DNA of 64,000 nt, from NCBI GenBank assembly GCA_012103505.1, contig WLWP01000001.1, positions 1,798,001-1,862,000 of the forward strand. The letters run 5' to 3'. Source of the DNA: Pseudomonadales bacterium. GTDB taxonomy: Bacteria; Pseudomonadota; Gammaproteobacteria; Pseudomonadales; Azotimanducaceae. The position numbers were made by a program, and so were the translations under genes. How positions within the stretch are numbered: the stretch's first letter is position 1; the number at the start of each line of letters is the position of its first letter. Positions 25,522 to 33,770 of the stretch are shown one piece after another. The notes under the pieces were generated by a model. That model was not told the origin of the DNA, searched no databases, and saw nothing but the letters and a program-made list of their open reading frames with translations.

Positions 25522-26094
25522 CTATTCGGCATCCAAACTGACACTGCGGCCCAAGAACTCAGCGAAAGGAAATCCACCCATATTCATATTTTTACCGACT
25601 TGAACAGCATCGGCCACACTATAGCCCTGGTGTGCCACAAGATACGCGGCCCACATGTGTGACGCGCGCCACGCCACCGTACAGTGAAGGAGAACCGGGC
25701 CCTCGGATGTGGCGACCGCATCAGCAAAAGCCGCGAGGCTTTCTTCCGAGTAAGGTGTATCCGGACCCCCGAGCGGAATGTGCACGTACTCCAAACCTAG
25801 ACCGGCAATCGTTACTGCCTCATCAAATGGGACGACCATCCGGTTGTCCATCTCCTGGTGTGTGCGTAAGTTGATGACCCGAGCTACTCCTTTCTCCTTC
25901 ATTGCCGCCAACGCCGCTTCGTTCGGTTGACCTGAGACAAAGAAGTTCGGCGCCACTTGCGCAAAGAAGTCTTGGAAGCCGGTTTCGGCAGATACTTTAG
26001 GTGTCTCGAACGGTTCTACTTCCACAGCCAAACCATGCCCGGACAAAGCAGTAGCAAAAAAGGCCAAAACTAGTTTTAAAGAGCATCTGTTCAT
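25522..26094 (-). CDS. Exported dual-specificity-phosphatase-like protein
   Basis: A 190-residue protein with signal peptide (residues 1-23, 'LVLAFFATALSGHGLA'). 'NFFVSGQPNEAALAAMKEKGVARVINLRTHQE' and 'PVLLHCTVAWRASHMWAAYL' match the DUF442/Blh-type cysteine phosphatase fold. The P-loop is HCTVAWR: the nucleophilic Cys and Arg are there, but the usual Gly in the middle is replaced. It may act as a phosphatase or a sulfur-transfer-like protein in the periplasm. Its stop and the AhpD-like start are one base apart. Confidence 0.82.
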   Translation of the reverse strand: MNRCSLKLVLAFFATALSGHGLAVEVEPFETPKVSAETGFQDFFAQVAPNFFVSGQPNEAALAAMKEKGVARVINLRTHQEMDNRMVVPFDEAVTIAGLGLEYVHIPLGGPDTPYSEESLAAFADAVATSEGPVLLHCTVAWRASHMWAAYLVAHQGYSVADAVQVGKNMNMGGFPFAEFLGRSVSLDAE

Positions 26095-26324
26095 TCGTGT
26101 CACCGTTCCAAGTCGCAAAAGATATTCGAAGCTTGCATTAGAATTTGCTGAAACAAAAGCGCTCACCAAACATACCGCCTGACTGCCGTTCTGCCCCACA
26201 ACCCTCGGTAAACCACTAACAATTATGTTACCGTTCGCGTTTGGTCGGCAGATTTGTGAACCAAGCGCTCTTTACAGCGGTACTAACTCGTATCTGAGCA
26301 TGCAAACGAGGTCTAATATTACGT

Positions 26325-26630
26325 ATGCCTAAGCCGTCGAAGAATCACCCTTGGAAACTCGGCCTATCCGGCCCGGTTTCCTATGCCAGCAAATCGACGA
26401 GCACCTGGCGCGGATTCTATCGTCCTCCAGATGAAGCAAGTCCAGTTCGAACGTTAAGCGAATCAGAAATCGAGGAGCTTGGGCTGCAGTTGGTATTGCC
26501 CATCCATGAAATCATGGAGGCACGACGCATGTGCCAAGAGCATCATCCAGACCGCGGTGGTGACCCCGAACTTTTTCAGCACTGGAAAGAAAAGCTGGAC
26601 CGTCTCAAACGGCGAGTACGGCAAACCTAA
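26325..26630 (+). CDS. Small J-domain protein
   Basis: A 101-residue protein ending in a J-domain-like region: helix with 'EIMEARRMCQEHHPDRGGDPELFQHWKEKLDRLKRR'. The HPD tripeptide that stimulates DnaK is present. No zinc-finger or C-terminal client domains, so it is either a dedicated DnaK co-chaperone with a narrow target or a partner of an unlinked protein. A TAATAT sequence 10 bp before ATG suggests a leaderless or very short-leader transcript, which is tentative. Confidence 0.8.
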   Translation: MPKPSKNHPWKLGLSGPVSYASKSTSTWRGFYRPPDEASPVRTLSESEIEELGLQLVLPIHEIMEARRMCQEHHPDRGGDPELFQHWKEKLDRLKRRVRQT

Positions 26631-26715
26631 TCTATTCAAAGTTTCGGGCTCGCGATGGTTTACCGGGCGAGCTTGTTTCGCCAAACTGGAGTCTTCTCAA
26701 CGCAGAGACCCACCA

Positions 26716-28281
26716 GTGGCCAAGCAATCCTTAAAAACATTCTTTCGCACTCTCTCTCTTCTGCCTGCACTACTTATCATGACCTCGCTGACATCAGCTG
26801 AACAGTTCGCAAATGTTGGCACTGGTGCGGTTGATTACGAGGCAGCGGACTACCAAGCAAACATGCGCTGCAAAGATCTCGTAGCAACCTCAAACTATGA
26901 CTACACGATCATCAGTGCTAGACAAATTCCCGCATCCGGGGACGTGCCGGAACACTGCCGGGTTTCAGGCCTCGTCCAAAGTGAAGTTCGATTTGAAGTG
27001 AACCTACCGTTGGCGTGGAATGGCCGCCTCTATATGTATGGCAATGGCGGCCTAGCTGGAACGCCAGCGGAAGATCCAGGTAAGCAGCTGTCCAGAAATC
27101 AGGCGCTGCGTCGTAATTTCGCCACTGCTTACACCGATACTGGACACGATCGCCGCGCCGAACCTGGCGGTACGTTCGCCTACAATAACTTTCACAAGTT
27201 GGTGGACTACGGCTTCCGTGCAGTTCATTTAACGGTAACTTCCGCCAAACGCATTGCGCACAGCTTCTTTGCGCAAGCACCTAACCACAGTTACTGGGAT
27301 GGCTGTTCTACTGGCGGACGACAGGCGATGATTAGCGCTCAGCGATTTCCGGAAGACTTCGATGGCATCATCGCGGGGGCATCTGCCGCTGATTATTCAG
27401 GGCTCAAGTTTTCCCAAGCCTGGCGTGTTTCGGCCATTACCCGCTCCGGTTTAGAAGAAGCCGAAGTGGTTGAGCTATCCAAACACATATACGCGCGTTG
27501 CGACGCTTTGGACGGCTTGGAAGATGGTTTGATCAGCGACCCACGGGATTGCGACTTCAACGTGGATCAACTGCCTAAGTGCCGTGGCAAAGACACTGTT
27601 GAATGCTTCGATGACCAAGAGATCGATGCGCTAAAACAATACTACGCACCCGTCGTCCTAGCAGGTGAGGAGATTTACCCCGCGATTCCAGTTGGTAGCG
27701 AAATCGTCGGCGCGACCTACGGTGGTAGCCAACGAACTGGATGGTTCCCTTGGCTAATTAATCCCGACGGCCGAACGCTCCTTGACCAACTAGGCTCGGA
27801 TTTCTTCCGCTACATGGTGTTTTTTCAAGATCGACCTGACTTCGACTGGACCGAATTTGACTACGTGGAACGTCCAGACGGTCTAGAGGAATTTCGCGCA
27901 ATCGTCGACGCGCTAGATACCGACTTGAGCTCGCTGAAAGCCAACGGCGGGAAAATCCTAAGTTATTTCGGCTGGGCAGATCCCGATATCAATCCACTCA
28001 CGCTTATCTCCTATCGAGATCAGGTACAAGCTCTTGATAGTGAGGTTGACGACTATTTTCGTGTGTTCCTACTGCCTGGGGTGTTCCATTGTCGCGGCGG
28101 CGCGGGTCCTGATCGCTTCGACTCAATGACACCGCTAGTGGATTGGGTCGAACAGGGTATCGCACCCAACGAGTTCGAAACCTGGCAGGAGCTCGAAGTC
28201 GGTAAAAGAAGTAACTCACGCCCAGCATGTGCTCATCCTAAGAGTGCTAAGCACATCGACGGCGAGTTCCAATGTCAGTAA
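26716..28281 (+). CDS. Secreted tannase/feruloyl esterase family protein
   Basis: A 521-residue esterase from GTG 26716, which gives a clean signal peptide ('LLPALLIMTSLTSA'); the frame extends upstream into the J-domain gene without a good start. Catalytic Ser in 'WDGCSTGGRQAMISAQRFP' (GCSxGGR), 'DGLEDGLISDPRDCDF' calcium-loop-like segment with tannase cysteines, and the C-terminal His in 'GVFHCRGGAGPDRFD'. Family members hydrolyse gallate, ferulate or similar aromatic esters. The stop overlaps the next gene's region. Confidence 0.92.
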   Translation: MAKQSLKTFFRTLSLLPALLIMTSLTSAEQFANVGTGAVDYEAADYQANMRCKDLVATSNYDYTIISARQIPASGDVPEHCRVSGLVQSEVRFEVNLPLAWNGRLYMYGNGGLAGTPAEDPGKQLSRNQALRRNFATAYTDTGHDRRAEPGGTFAYNNFHKLVDYGFRAVHLTVTSAKRIAHSFFAQAPNHSYWDGCSTGGRQAMISAQRFPEDFDGIIAGASAADYSGLKFSQAWRVSAITRSGLEEAEVVELSKHIYARCDALDGLEDGLISDPRDCDFNVDQLPKCRGKDTVECFDDQEIDALKQYYAPVVLAGEEIYPAIPVGSEIVGATYGGSQRTGWFPWLINPDGRTLLDQLGSDFFRYMVFFQDRPDFDWTEFDYVERPDGLEEFRAIVDALDTDLSSLKANGGKILSYFGWADPDINPLTLISYRDQVQALDSEVDDYFRVFLLPGVFHCRGGAGPDRFDSMTPLVDWVEQGIAPNEFETWQELEVGKRSNSRPACAHPKSAKHIDGEFQCQ

Positions 28282-28310
28282 CGCCAAATCACGCCACCCA
28301 GGGTCAGATC

Positions 28311-29264
28311 ATGAAAACAAAACGATACCTTTACGCCATCCTCTCACTCTGTTGTGTGCTCAGTGCCAACGCAGCTTTTGCAGCCAGCGGAGCAGACCTA
28401 CGGGATGAGGTTGAGCACCATTTCGCTGACTCAAACGGAACGAAAATTCACTATGTCGCGGCCGGGGAAGGCCCCTTGGTCGTGATGATCCATGGCTTTC
28501 CAGATTTTTGGTATAGCTGGCGGCATCAGATGGCCGGTCTCAAGGCAGACTTTCGAGTCATTGCCATTGACCAAAGAGGCTATAACAAAAGCGGTCAGCC
28601 GGAAGGCGTGGACAACTACGCCATGCAGCATTTGGTGTCAGACGTTGCAGCGGTAATCAAAGATGCGGGGGCAGAAAAGGCGACCATCGTGGGTCACGAC
28701 TGGGGAGGTGCGGTTGCATGGCAATTCGCTTTCGCATTACCGCAAATGACCGAACGCTTAATCGTCCTCAATCTACCGCATCCAGTCGGCATGGCTCGGG
28801 AACTCGCGACCAACCCGGAACAACAGAAGAACAGCGGTTATGCGCAAAAGTTTCGAGAAGGTAGTCCAAGCGATTCGGACATCATGTTCGGCGGTCCTAT
28901 GTCTGCACAAACTCTGGCCGGATGGGTCACTGATCCTGTCGCGAAATCACGTTACGAAGCGGCGTTTAGCCGCAGCAGCTTCGCTGGGATGCTAAACTTC
29001 TACAAAGCAAATTACCCGCAAGTGCCCGAACCTGGCACACCGCCACCACCGGCGCCACCAATTCTCGAGATGCCAACCCTCGTCTTTCATGGTCTCAAAG
29101 ACCGTGCCTTGCACTCGGACGGGCTGAACAACACCTGGGATTGGATCAACGCCGACCTGACTATCGTCACGACACCCGACGCCAATCACTTTGTGCAAAA
29201 CGACGCCGCTGAGCTTGTCACAACAACCATGAAGTGGTGGTTGCTCAGTCGCGCAAATCCATAA
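28311..29264 (+). CDS. Exported alpha/beta hydrolase, epoxide hydrolase/dehalogenase type
   Basis: A 317-residue protein from ATG 28311 with signal peptide ending at 'SANAAFA'; ATG 28272, overlapping the tannase stop, is the alternative. 'VVMIHGFPDFWYSWRHQM' is the HGxP oxyanion segment and 'IVGHDWGGAVAW' carries an Asp nucleophile, typical of epoxide hydrolases and haloalkane dehalogenases. The charge-relay His is in 'DANHFVQND'. A Pro-rich 'PEPGTPPPPAPPILEMP' cap loop precedes the last strands. Co-directional with the tannase-like esterase. Confidence 0.9.
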   Translation: MKTKRYLYAILSLCCVLSANAAFAASGADLRDEVEHHFADSNGTKIHYVAAGEGPLVVMIHGFPDFWYSWRHQMAGLKADFRVIAIDQRGYNKSGQPEGVDNYAMQHLVSDVAAVIKDAGAEKATIVGHDWGGAVAWQFAFALPQMTERLIVLNLPHPVGMARELATNPEQQKNSGYAQKFREGSPSDSDIMFGGPMSAQTLAGWVTDPVAKSRYEAAFSRSSFAGMLNFYKANYPQVPEPGTPPPPAPPILEMPTLVFHGLKDRALHSDGLNNTWDWINADLTIVTTPDANHFVQNDAAELVTTTMKWWLLSRANP

Positions 29265-29333
29265 GTTCGCACTTTCCAATAGGATTTGCGAATATCCGAT
29301 CAGCCAAAACATTCAAAATGGGAAGGGGGAACT

Positions 29334-30164
29334 ATGGCTAGAGTAGAAATTGATCTAGGTACAGATGATTGTCTTGCACACATAGAAGACAACGTTGCAG
29401 TTATTACGCTGAACAGACCCGAGGCACGCAACGCGATGTCCGGCGGCATGACACAAGGACTAGCTAAAGCCTTAGAGCAGGCCGAAACCGATCCCGAGGT
29501 CCGGGCTGTGGTCGTGACTGGTGCCGGTGGTGCATTTTGTGCTGGTGGCGATGTGAAAGGCATGGCCAGCGGTGGCGAAGGTGGCGGTCGTGCCGCGACG
29601 CTTGACGAACGGATCCACGCCCAACGTCTCAACCAACGTGCAACAGCAGGACGCATGCATCTGATGCCAAAGCCCGTCCTAGCAAGCTTGCCAGGGGCTG
29701 CGGCAGGAGCAGGCCTCGCGCTCGCCCTTGCAGCAGACATGCGTATCATGTCTGAGAACGCTTTTATCACCAGCGCCTTCGCTAAGGTCGCCTTTAGTGG
29801 TGACTACGGTGGCAGCTATTTCCTGTCACAGCTTGTCGGCCAAGGCAAAGCTCGGGAAATCTATTTCTTATCCGACCGAGTCACAAGTGATGAGTGTCTT
29901 CGCATCGGTATCGCGAATCAGGTGGTTCCTGCCGACGAACTCGAGGCGGCAACAATTGCTTTAGCTCGCCGTCTTGCCGAGGGTCCACCGGTCGCCTATC
30001 GCTACATGAAGGAAAACTTCAATCGTATAGCCCAGGGTGCCGGTGCCTTAGACTGCCTCGATTTAGAAGCGACACACCACGTACATGCAGGTTTAACAGA
30101 CGATCACAAAAACGCTGCGCGCGCTTTCGTCGAGAAAACCCAACCCGTTTTTGAAGGTAAATAA
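29334..30164 (+). CDS. Enoyl-CoA hydratase/isomerase (crotonase) family
   Basis: A 276-residue crotonase-fold enzyme from ATG 29334, with AAGGGGG upstream. 'ITLNRPEARNAMSGGMTQGL' is the first strand and helix; 'VTGAGGAFCAGGDVKGMASGG' and 'LPGAAAGAGLALALAADMRIM' form the oxyanion hole. The catalytic Glu positions are replaced by neutral or Asp residues ('FSGDYGGSYFL'), as in 2-(1,2-epoxyphenylacetyl)-CoA isomerase-like members. Followed after 22 bp by an LLM oxidoreductase, likely one transcript. Confidence 0.9.
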   Translation: MARVEIDLGTDDCLAHIEDNVAVITLNRPEARNAMSGGMTQGLAKALEQAETDPEVRAVVVTGAGGAFCAGGDVKGMASGGEGGGRAATLDERIHAQRLNQRATAGRMHLMPKPVLASLPGAAAGAGLALALAADMRIMSENAFITSAFAKVAFSGDYGGSYFLSQLVGQGKAREIYFLSDRVTSDECLRIGIANQVVPADELEAATIALARRLAEGPPVAYRYMKENFNRIAQGAGALDCLDLEATHHVHAGLTDDHKNAARAFVEKTQPVFEGK

Positions 30165-30186
30165 CGATAACTAACAGGAGTCTTTT

Positions 30187-31224
30187 ATGAAGCTCGGAAT
30201 TCTAGGTGGCGGCATTGGTGCCCGCGTTAATATCAATTTGGATGCCATTCGGCATGCAGAGGAACTTGGCTATGACTCTGTGTGGACCGCAGAAGCATGG
30301 GGCGGGGACGCTGTTACGCCCGCTGCTTGGATTCTAGCCCAAACGACGAAAATCAAGGTCGGCACTGCCATCATGCAAATGCCAGCACGCACGCCAGCAA
30401 TGGCCGCGATGACTTCGATGAGTCTCGCGGAGCTTTCAGGCGGTAGATTCATCTGCGGCTTGGGTGCATCCGGACCACAGGTTGTGGAAGGTTGGCACGG
30501 CGTACCTTACGGCAAGCCCATAACGCGCCTGAAAGAGTACGTGCAAATCATGAAGCAGATCTTCGCCCGAGAAGATAAAGTCAGCTTTGAAGGCAGCATT
30601 TACCAAATGCCTTATACCGGCGAAGGTTCAACCGGGTTAGGCAAGCCGCTCAAGAGCATTCTGCATTGCGAGGAAGATATCCCAATCTATTCGGCGAGTA
30701 TTACCCCTGCCGGTGTGGCTGGTGCTGCAGAAGTCTGCGACGGGTTCTTCCCGATCTGGATGGATCCGGACAAATACGCAGTCTTTCAGCCAGACATTCA
30801 AAAGGGCTTTGATCGAGCCGGTGATAAGAACCTGACCCAATTTGATGTCTCTCCATTCGTCACCGTGATCATGGGTGATGATGTAGACCAGTGCATGATG
30901 CCTATCAGAGCAAACATGGCCCTCTACATCGGCGGTATGGGTGCAAGAGACAAGAACTTCTACAACAACTACGCCAAAGCACTCGGCTTTGAAGACGCTG
31001 CTGTAAAAATTCAGGACCTCTTTCTGAGCGGTAAGAAAGATGAAGCAGCTGCTGCAGTTCCAGCCGAACTAATTGACGCCTGTCATTTAGTCGGTCCAGC
31101 AGATCGAATCAAAGAACGGCTCGATCGTTGGAAAACTGCCGGTGGTAACGGACATGTCAGCTCAATGCTGCTCGGCTGTCAGCAGCCAGAGGCTCTCGAA
31201 CTGATTGCTGGGGAAATGTTGTAA
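30187..31224 (+). CDS. LLM-class (F420/flavin-dependent) oxidoreductase
   Basis: A 345-residue luciferase-like enzyme with a CAGGAG site. Visible segments are 'MKLGILGGGIGARVNINLD', 'GYDSVWTAEAWGGDA', 'IKVGTAIMQMPARTPAMAAM', 'GRFICGLGASGPQVVEGWHG' and 'IPIYSASITPAGVAGAAEVCDGF'. The wording resembles actinobacterial F420-dependent oxidoreductases. Coupled with a crotonase, a role in acyl-CoA or terpenoid/steroid degradation is plausible but not demonstrated. An 11-bp inverted repeat lies 35 bp after the stop. Confidence 0.9.
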   Translation: MKLGILGGGIGARVNINLDAIRHAEELGYDSVWTAEAWGGDAVTPAAWILAQTTKIKVGTAIMQMPARTPAMAAMTSMSLAELSGGRFICGLGASGPQVVEGWHGVPYGKPITRLKEYVQIMKQIFAREDKVSFEGSIYQMPYTGEGSTGLGKPLKSILHCEEDIPIYSASITPAGVAGAAEVCDGFFPIWMDPDKYAVFQPDIQKGFDRAGDKNLTQFDVSPFVTVIMGDDVDQCMMPIRANMALYIGGMGARDKNFYNNYAKALGFEDAAVKIQDLFLSGKKDEAAAAVPAELIDACHLVGPADRIKERLDRWKTAGGNGHVSSMLLGCQQPEALELIAGEML

Positions 31225-31259
31225 CGAGCAATTCAGCACGCCGTATTTAGCGTCCAAAA

Positions 31260-31289
31260 GGTGAACTGGTTCACAGAGACCAGTTCACC
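31260..31289. repeat. 11-bp perfect inverted repeat
   Basis: GGTGAACTGGT (31260-31270) and ACCAGTTCACC (31279-31289) around 8 bases; the left half also contains a nested palindrome GTGAACTGGTTCAC (31261-31274). No T run follows, so it is either a stabilising mRNA end for the LLM gene or a protein-binding site before the small acidic gene. Confidence 0.6.
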
Positions 31290-31341
31290 ATCACTTACTA
31301 TTCCTCGTGCGACCAAAACACGTAAAACAAAAGGAATTGTG

Positions 31342-31491
31342 ATGAGTGACTATTTGGATAACTTGGATGCGGAGCTTGAGGACGAAGATCTTTATGATTT
31401 GATGCAGGATGATTTTGATCCTGATCGGTTTTATAAGGCACTCTCACAAGCCTTGGAACAGTTAGAAGCCCTCAACGAAGAAGCTGCCTAA
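31342..31491 (+). CDS. Small acidic protein
   Basis: A 49-residue, very acidic protein from ATG 31342 with an AAGGA site 8 bp upstream; the frame is open further but lacks a better start. 'SDYLDNLDAELEDEDLYDL' and 'DDFDPDRFYKAL' then a helical 'SQALEQLEALNEEAA'. No family recognised. It is bounded by an inverted repeat upstream and an intrinsic terminator downstream, which supports a real, independently expressed gene. Confidence 0.6.
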   Translation: MSDYLDNLDAELEDEDLYDLMQDDFDPDRFYKALSQALEQLEALNEEAA

Positions 31492-31522
31492 TCCACGGAA
31501 AGGTCAAGACCCAAGAAAATAC

Positions 31523-31556
31523 AAAGCCGGTGTCTCATGACCTCGGCTTTTTTATT
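31523..31556 (+). terminator. Intrinsic terminator after the small acidic gene
   Basis: AAAGCC (31524-31528 area) pairs with GGCTTT (31545-31550), with inner GGT/ACC pairing, followed by a run of T to 31553. It also serves the convergent GST gene from the other side (A-rich left flank). Confidence 0.75.
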
Positions 31557-31557
31557 T

Positions 31558-32196
31558 CTAGAACTTAAGCACCTTCTGTGCCGCCGGGCGTGCTCGGTAT
31601 CTTTCATCCCAGGCTTGTATCGCGGGGTATTCACCGAGTAACTCCGCCTTACCAAAACGAGCAAATTGACAGCCTGACTGAAGCGTACAGTCAGCTAACG
31701 ACACCTCGTCACCCAATAAATTTTCGCGACCGTCCGCGAGCATCGCCTCGAGAAATCCCATTGCTGTAGGTAAAGATGCCTCGATCTCAGCCGCCGCTTT
31801 TGGATCTTTTGGGAGGCCAAGGGGTGAATTAGTCGCGTGTACATATCGAGACATGGGCAGAGCGACACGAAGCTCAACGATCCGCTCTAACTCTCTGGCA
31901 CGTGCTCGATCTTCTGGCGTGTTGGGCAGCAAGGCGTTTTCAGGGAACTTGTCCTCGAGATACATGATGATCCCCAACGATTCTACCAAGTGGCTGCCAT
32001 CTTCTAGCTCGAGCACAGGCACACTCGCAAATGGATTCCGAGCCAAATGCTCGGGACTACGCTGCTCGCCCTTGAGCGTGTTCACTAGCACTGTCTCGAT
32101 TGGCAGTGCCCCACCAGACTCTGCTCGCTCCGCAACATAGAGCATAACTTTTGTAGGATTGGGCGCCGCTGGCACCATATATAGTTTCATAGTCAT
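31558..32196 (-). CDS. Glutathione S-transferase
   Basis: A 212-residue GST from ATG 32196 with GGAG upstream. The thioredoxin-like N-domain begins 'MKLYMVPAAPNPTKVMLYVAE', with 'FASVPVLELEDGSHLVESLGIIMYLEDKFP' holding the cis-Pro and the Glu-Ser that bind glutathione. The C-domain has 'LLGDEVSLADCTLQSGCQFAR' (the N-capping box). It probably detoxifies electrophiles. Directly downstream of, and co-oriented with, the TetR gene, whose stop lies 17 bp upstream. Confidence 0.92.
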   Translation of the reverse strand: MTMKLYMVPAAPNPTKVMLYVAERAESGGALPIETVLVNTLKGEQRSPEHLARNPFASVPVLELEDGSHLVESLGIIMYLEDKFPENALLPNTPEDRARARELERIVELRVALPMSRYVHATNSPLGLPKDPKAAAEIEASLPTAMGFLEAMLADGRENLLGDEVSLADCTLQSGCQFARFGKAELLGEYPAIQAWDERYRARPAAQKVLKF

Positions 32197-32212
32197 CGCA
32201 TTAACTCCCAAT

Positions 32213-32905
32213 TCATTTGTTGAAGCGTAGGTGTTCCGTTAGCCATTCCGGAAAATGATTCAGCTCATCTTCTTCTATGCCTAAGACTTGTGCGAGCACA
32301 GGCCCGGCGATGCCGTAGCCAATCGCCGCAATGGCTACCAGAAAAACCACCTTACGAACTTCAGCCGAATCCTTAACTTCAAGCGCCGACTGGGCACGCG
32401 CAAGTAACTTTTGAAACAACGCCTGTGTATCGGAAAGGTCACGTGTCCCTTGCGAGTTAGAATCATCCGTCGCTTCGTCGCCACTTTCGAGCGACCGCCA
32501 AGCTACCAGTTTCGCGTGTCCACCTTCAGCGAGGTTGCTGAATACATTGCGCGTCAATTGACTAGTTGGCACATGTGCATCGAAGGCTGCCATAAGGTCT
32601 TGGATAAGATCGGCTGTCATTTTATCGGCGAGTGCGTCGCGCATACCGCCACTGGAGCCAAAGTGGTGAATCAGGGTGGCATGGGAAATACCCGCCTCTT
32701 CGGCCACGCCAGTGATATTAAGACCTTCGAGACCGTGATCGTGGAGGCGCTTTGCAGCAACGTCCAAGATATTTGCGCGCGATTCCTCTGCCGTGCGGCG
32801 GCGCCTGCCTGTCACTTTATCCAATCTCCGTTTTGATCTTCTTGTTCTGCATATTTCTCGTCTAGGTAGGACTGATCCACATAACTTCGCTTTTCTTATT
32901 GACAT
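32213..32905 (-). CDS. TetR-family transcriptional regulator
   Basis: A 230-residue repressor-type protein. The helix-turn-helix is 'RANILDVAAKRLHDHGLEGLNITGVAEEAGISHATLIHHFG' (about residues 44-84), preceded by a basic, Arg-rich leader that may be shorter in reality (possible internal starts). The C-terminal ligand domain is variable. Divergent from coq4; two ACATNNATGT palindromes lie in the shared 50-bp region, so it probably controls both coq4 and its own gene with the downstream GST. Confidence 0.88.
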   Translation of the reverse strand: MSIRKAKLCGSVLPRREICRTRRSKRRLDKVTGRRRRTAEESRANILDVAAKRLHDHGLEGLNITGVAEEAGISHATLIHHFGSSGGMRDALADKMTADLIQDLMAAFDAHVPTSQLTRNVFSNLAEGGHAKLVAWRSLESGDEATDDSNSQGTRDLSDTQALFQKLLARAQSALEVKDSAEVRKVVFLVAIAAIGYGIAGPVLAQVLGIEEDELNHFPEWLTEHLRFNK

Positions 32906-32938
32906 TAATGTTAATAAGGGTACTATCTACATCAATGT
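32902..32938. promoter_or_regulatory. Twin palindromic operator, likely for the TetR protein
   Basis: ACATTAATGT (32902-32911) and ACATCAATGT (32929-32938), whose centres are 27 bp apart. Each is followed by the same AATAAGG extension (32913-32919 and 32940-32946), so the pair are direct repeats of a palindrome. They lie between the divergent TetR and coq4 starts. Confidence 0.65.
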
Positions 32939-32954
32939 CAATAAGGATTTCCAA

Positions 32955-33656
32955 ATGCCATCGAACCGAATGCAACCAATTGTAGCCTGGCGCGCTCTGC
33001 GTCGGTTGATTGCTGACCCGGAACAAACCCAAGAGGTTTTTACGGTCATTCGCGCACTCTCTGGTCCCGCACTAGAAAACGGGCTAGCTCGCTTCCGACA
33101 GACCGAGTTTGGTCAACGGGTACTCGCCGAAGAGATCGAGCTCCTGGACACACTTCTTGATCGCGAAGCGCTCAGCACATTACCGCAATCAAGCCTTGGC
33201 CGACACTACTTATCTTTTGTGACTCGCGAGAACATCACCGCAGACGGCTTGGTTGAAGCGAGTGAAGAAGATGGGGAATTCAACTATATCGAGGGTGATT
33301 TGGCGCGCTTCGGTACACGACAGCGCGACCAGCATGACCTCTGGCACACCCTAAGCGAGTACGGCCGAGATGAACTCGGAGAAGCGTGCTTGCTCGCCTT
33401 TACTTACGCACAGACCAAAAACCGAGGTATAGGCGTCATCTGCATTGCAGGTTGCTTAAAGTTGAGCGAACACTACGGCTTCGGTGTATTCCGCGCTGCG
33501 TGGCGTGCTTACCGCGCAGGTAAGCGGGCAGCTTGGTTACCAGGTCAAGATTGGGAAACGCTACTCCATAAGCCGATTGATGAAGTACGACGCGAACTCA
33601 ACATTGAGCCGCCAGAAGCCTACCAAATACTCCGGACCGAAGCCCTGGCAGCATAA
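32955..33656 (+). CDS. Coq4 family protein (ubiquinone biosynthesis)
   Basis: A 233-residue protein from ATG 32955 with AAGG 8 bp upstream. It carries the Coq4 metal motif HDxxHx11E: 'DQHDLWHTLSEYGRDELGE' (about residues 117-135). In eukaryotes Coq4 organises the coenzyme Q complex and C1 decarboxylation/hydroxylation; bacterial relatives are scattered. No other coq or ubi gene is adjacent. Regulation by the divergent TetR protein is suggested by operators beside its start. A GC-rich hairpin follows the stop. Confidence 0.85.
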   Translation: MPSNRMQPIVAWRALRRLIADPEQTQEVFTVIRALSGPALENGLARFRQTEFGQRVLAEEIELLDTLLDREALSTLPQSSLGRHYLSFVTRENITADGLVEASEEDGEFNYIEGDLARFGTRQRDQHDLWHTLSEYGRDELGEACLLAFTYAQTKNRGIGVICIAGCLKLSEHYGFGVFRAAWRAYRAGKRAAWLPGQDWETLLHKPIDEVRRELNIEPPEAYQILRTEALAA

Positions 33657-33661
33657 TCTCC

Positions 33662-33686
33662 CGGCCCAGTCCTACAGACTGGGCCG
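33662..33686 (+). terminator. GC-rich hairpin after coq4
   Basis: CGGCCCAGTC (33662-33671), five-base loop, GACTGGGCCG (33677-33686): a perfect 10-bp stem 6 bp after the coq4 stop. No T run follows, so it may act as an mRNA-stabilising end or a Rho-assisted site. Confidence 0.6.
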
Positions 33687-33770
33687 CGCTTATCCGAACG
33701 GACCGAGCACACCTTCACATGTCAGCAGAATAAGCTATCCTCTCGCCCTTCCACACGGTACGGGCAAGAA

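Noticed and set aside
26918..27280. 120-residue antisense frame inside the esterase gene
   Set aside because: Antisense shadow of a well-supported gene.
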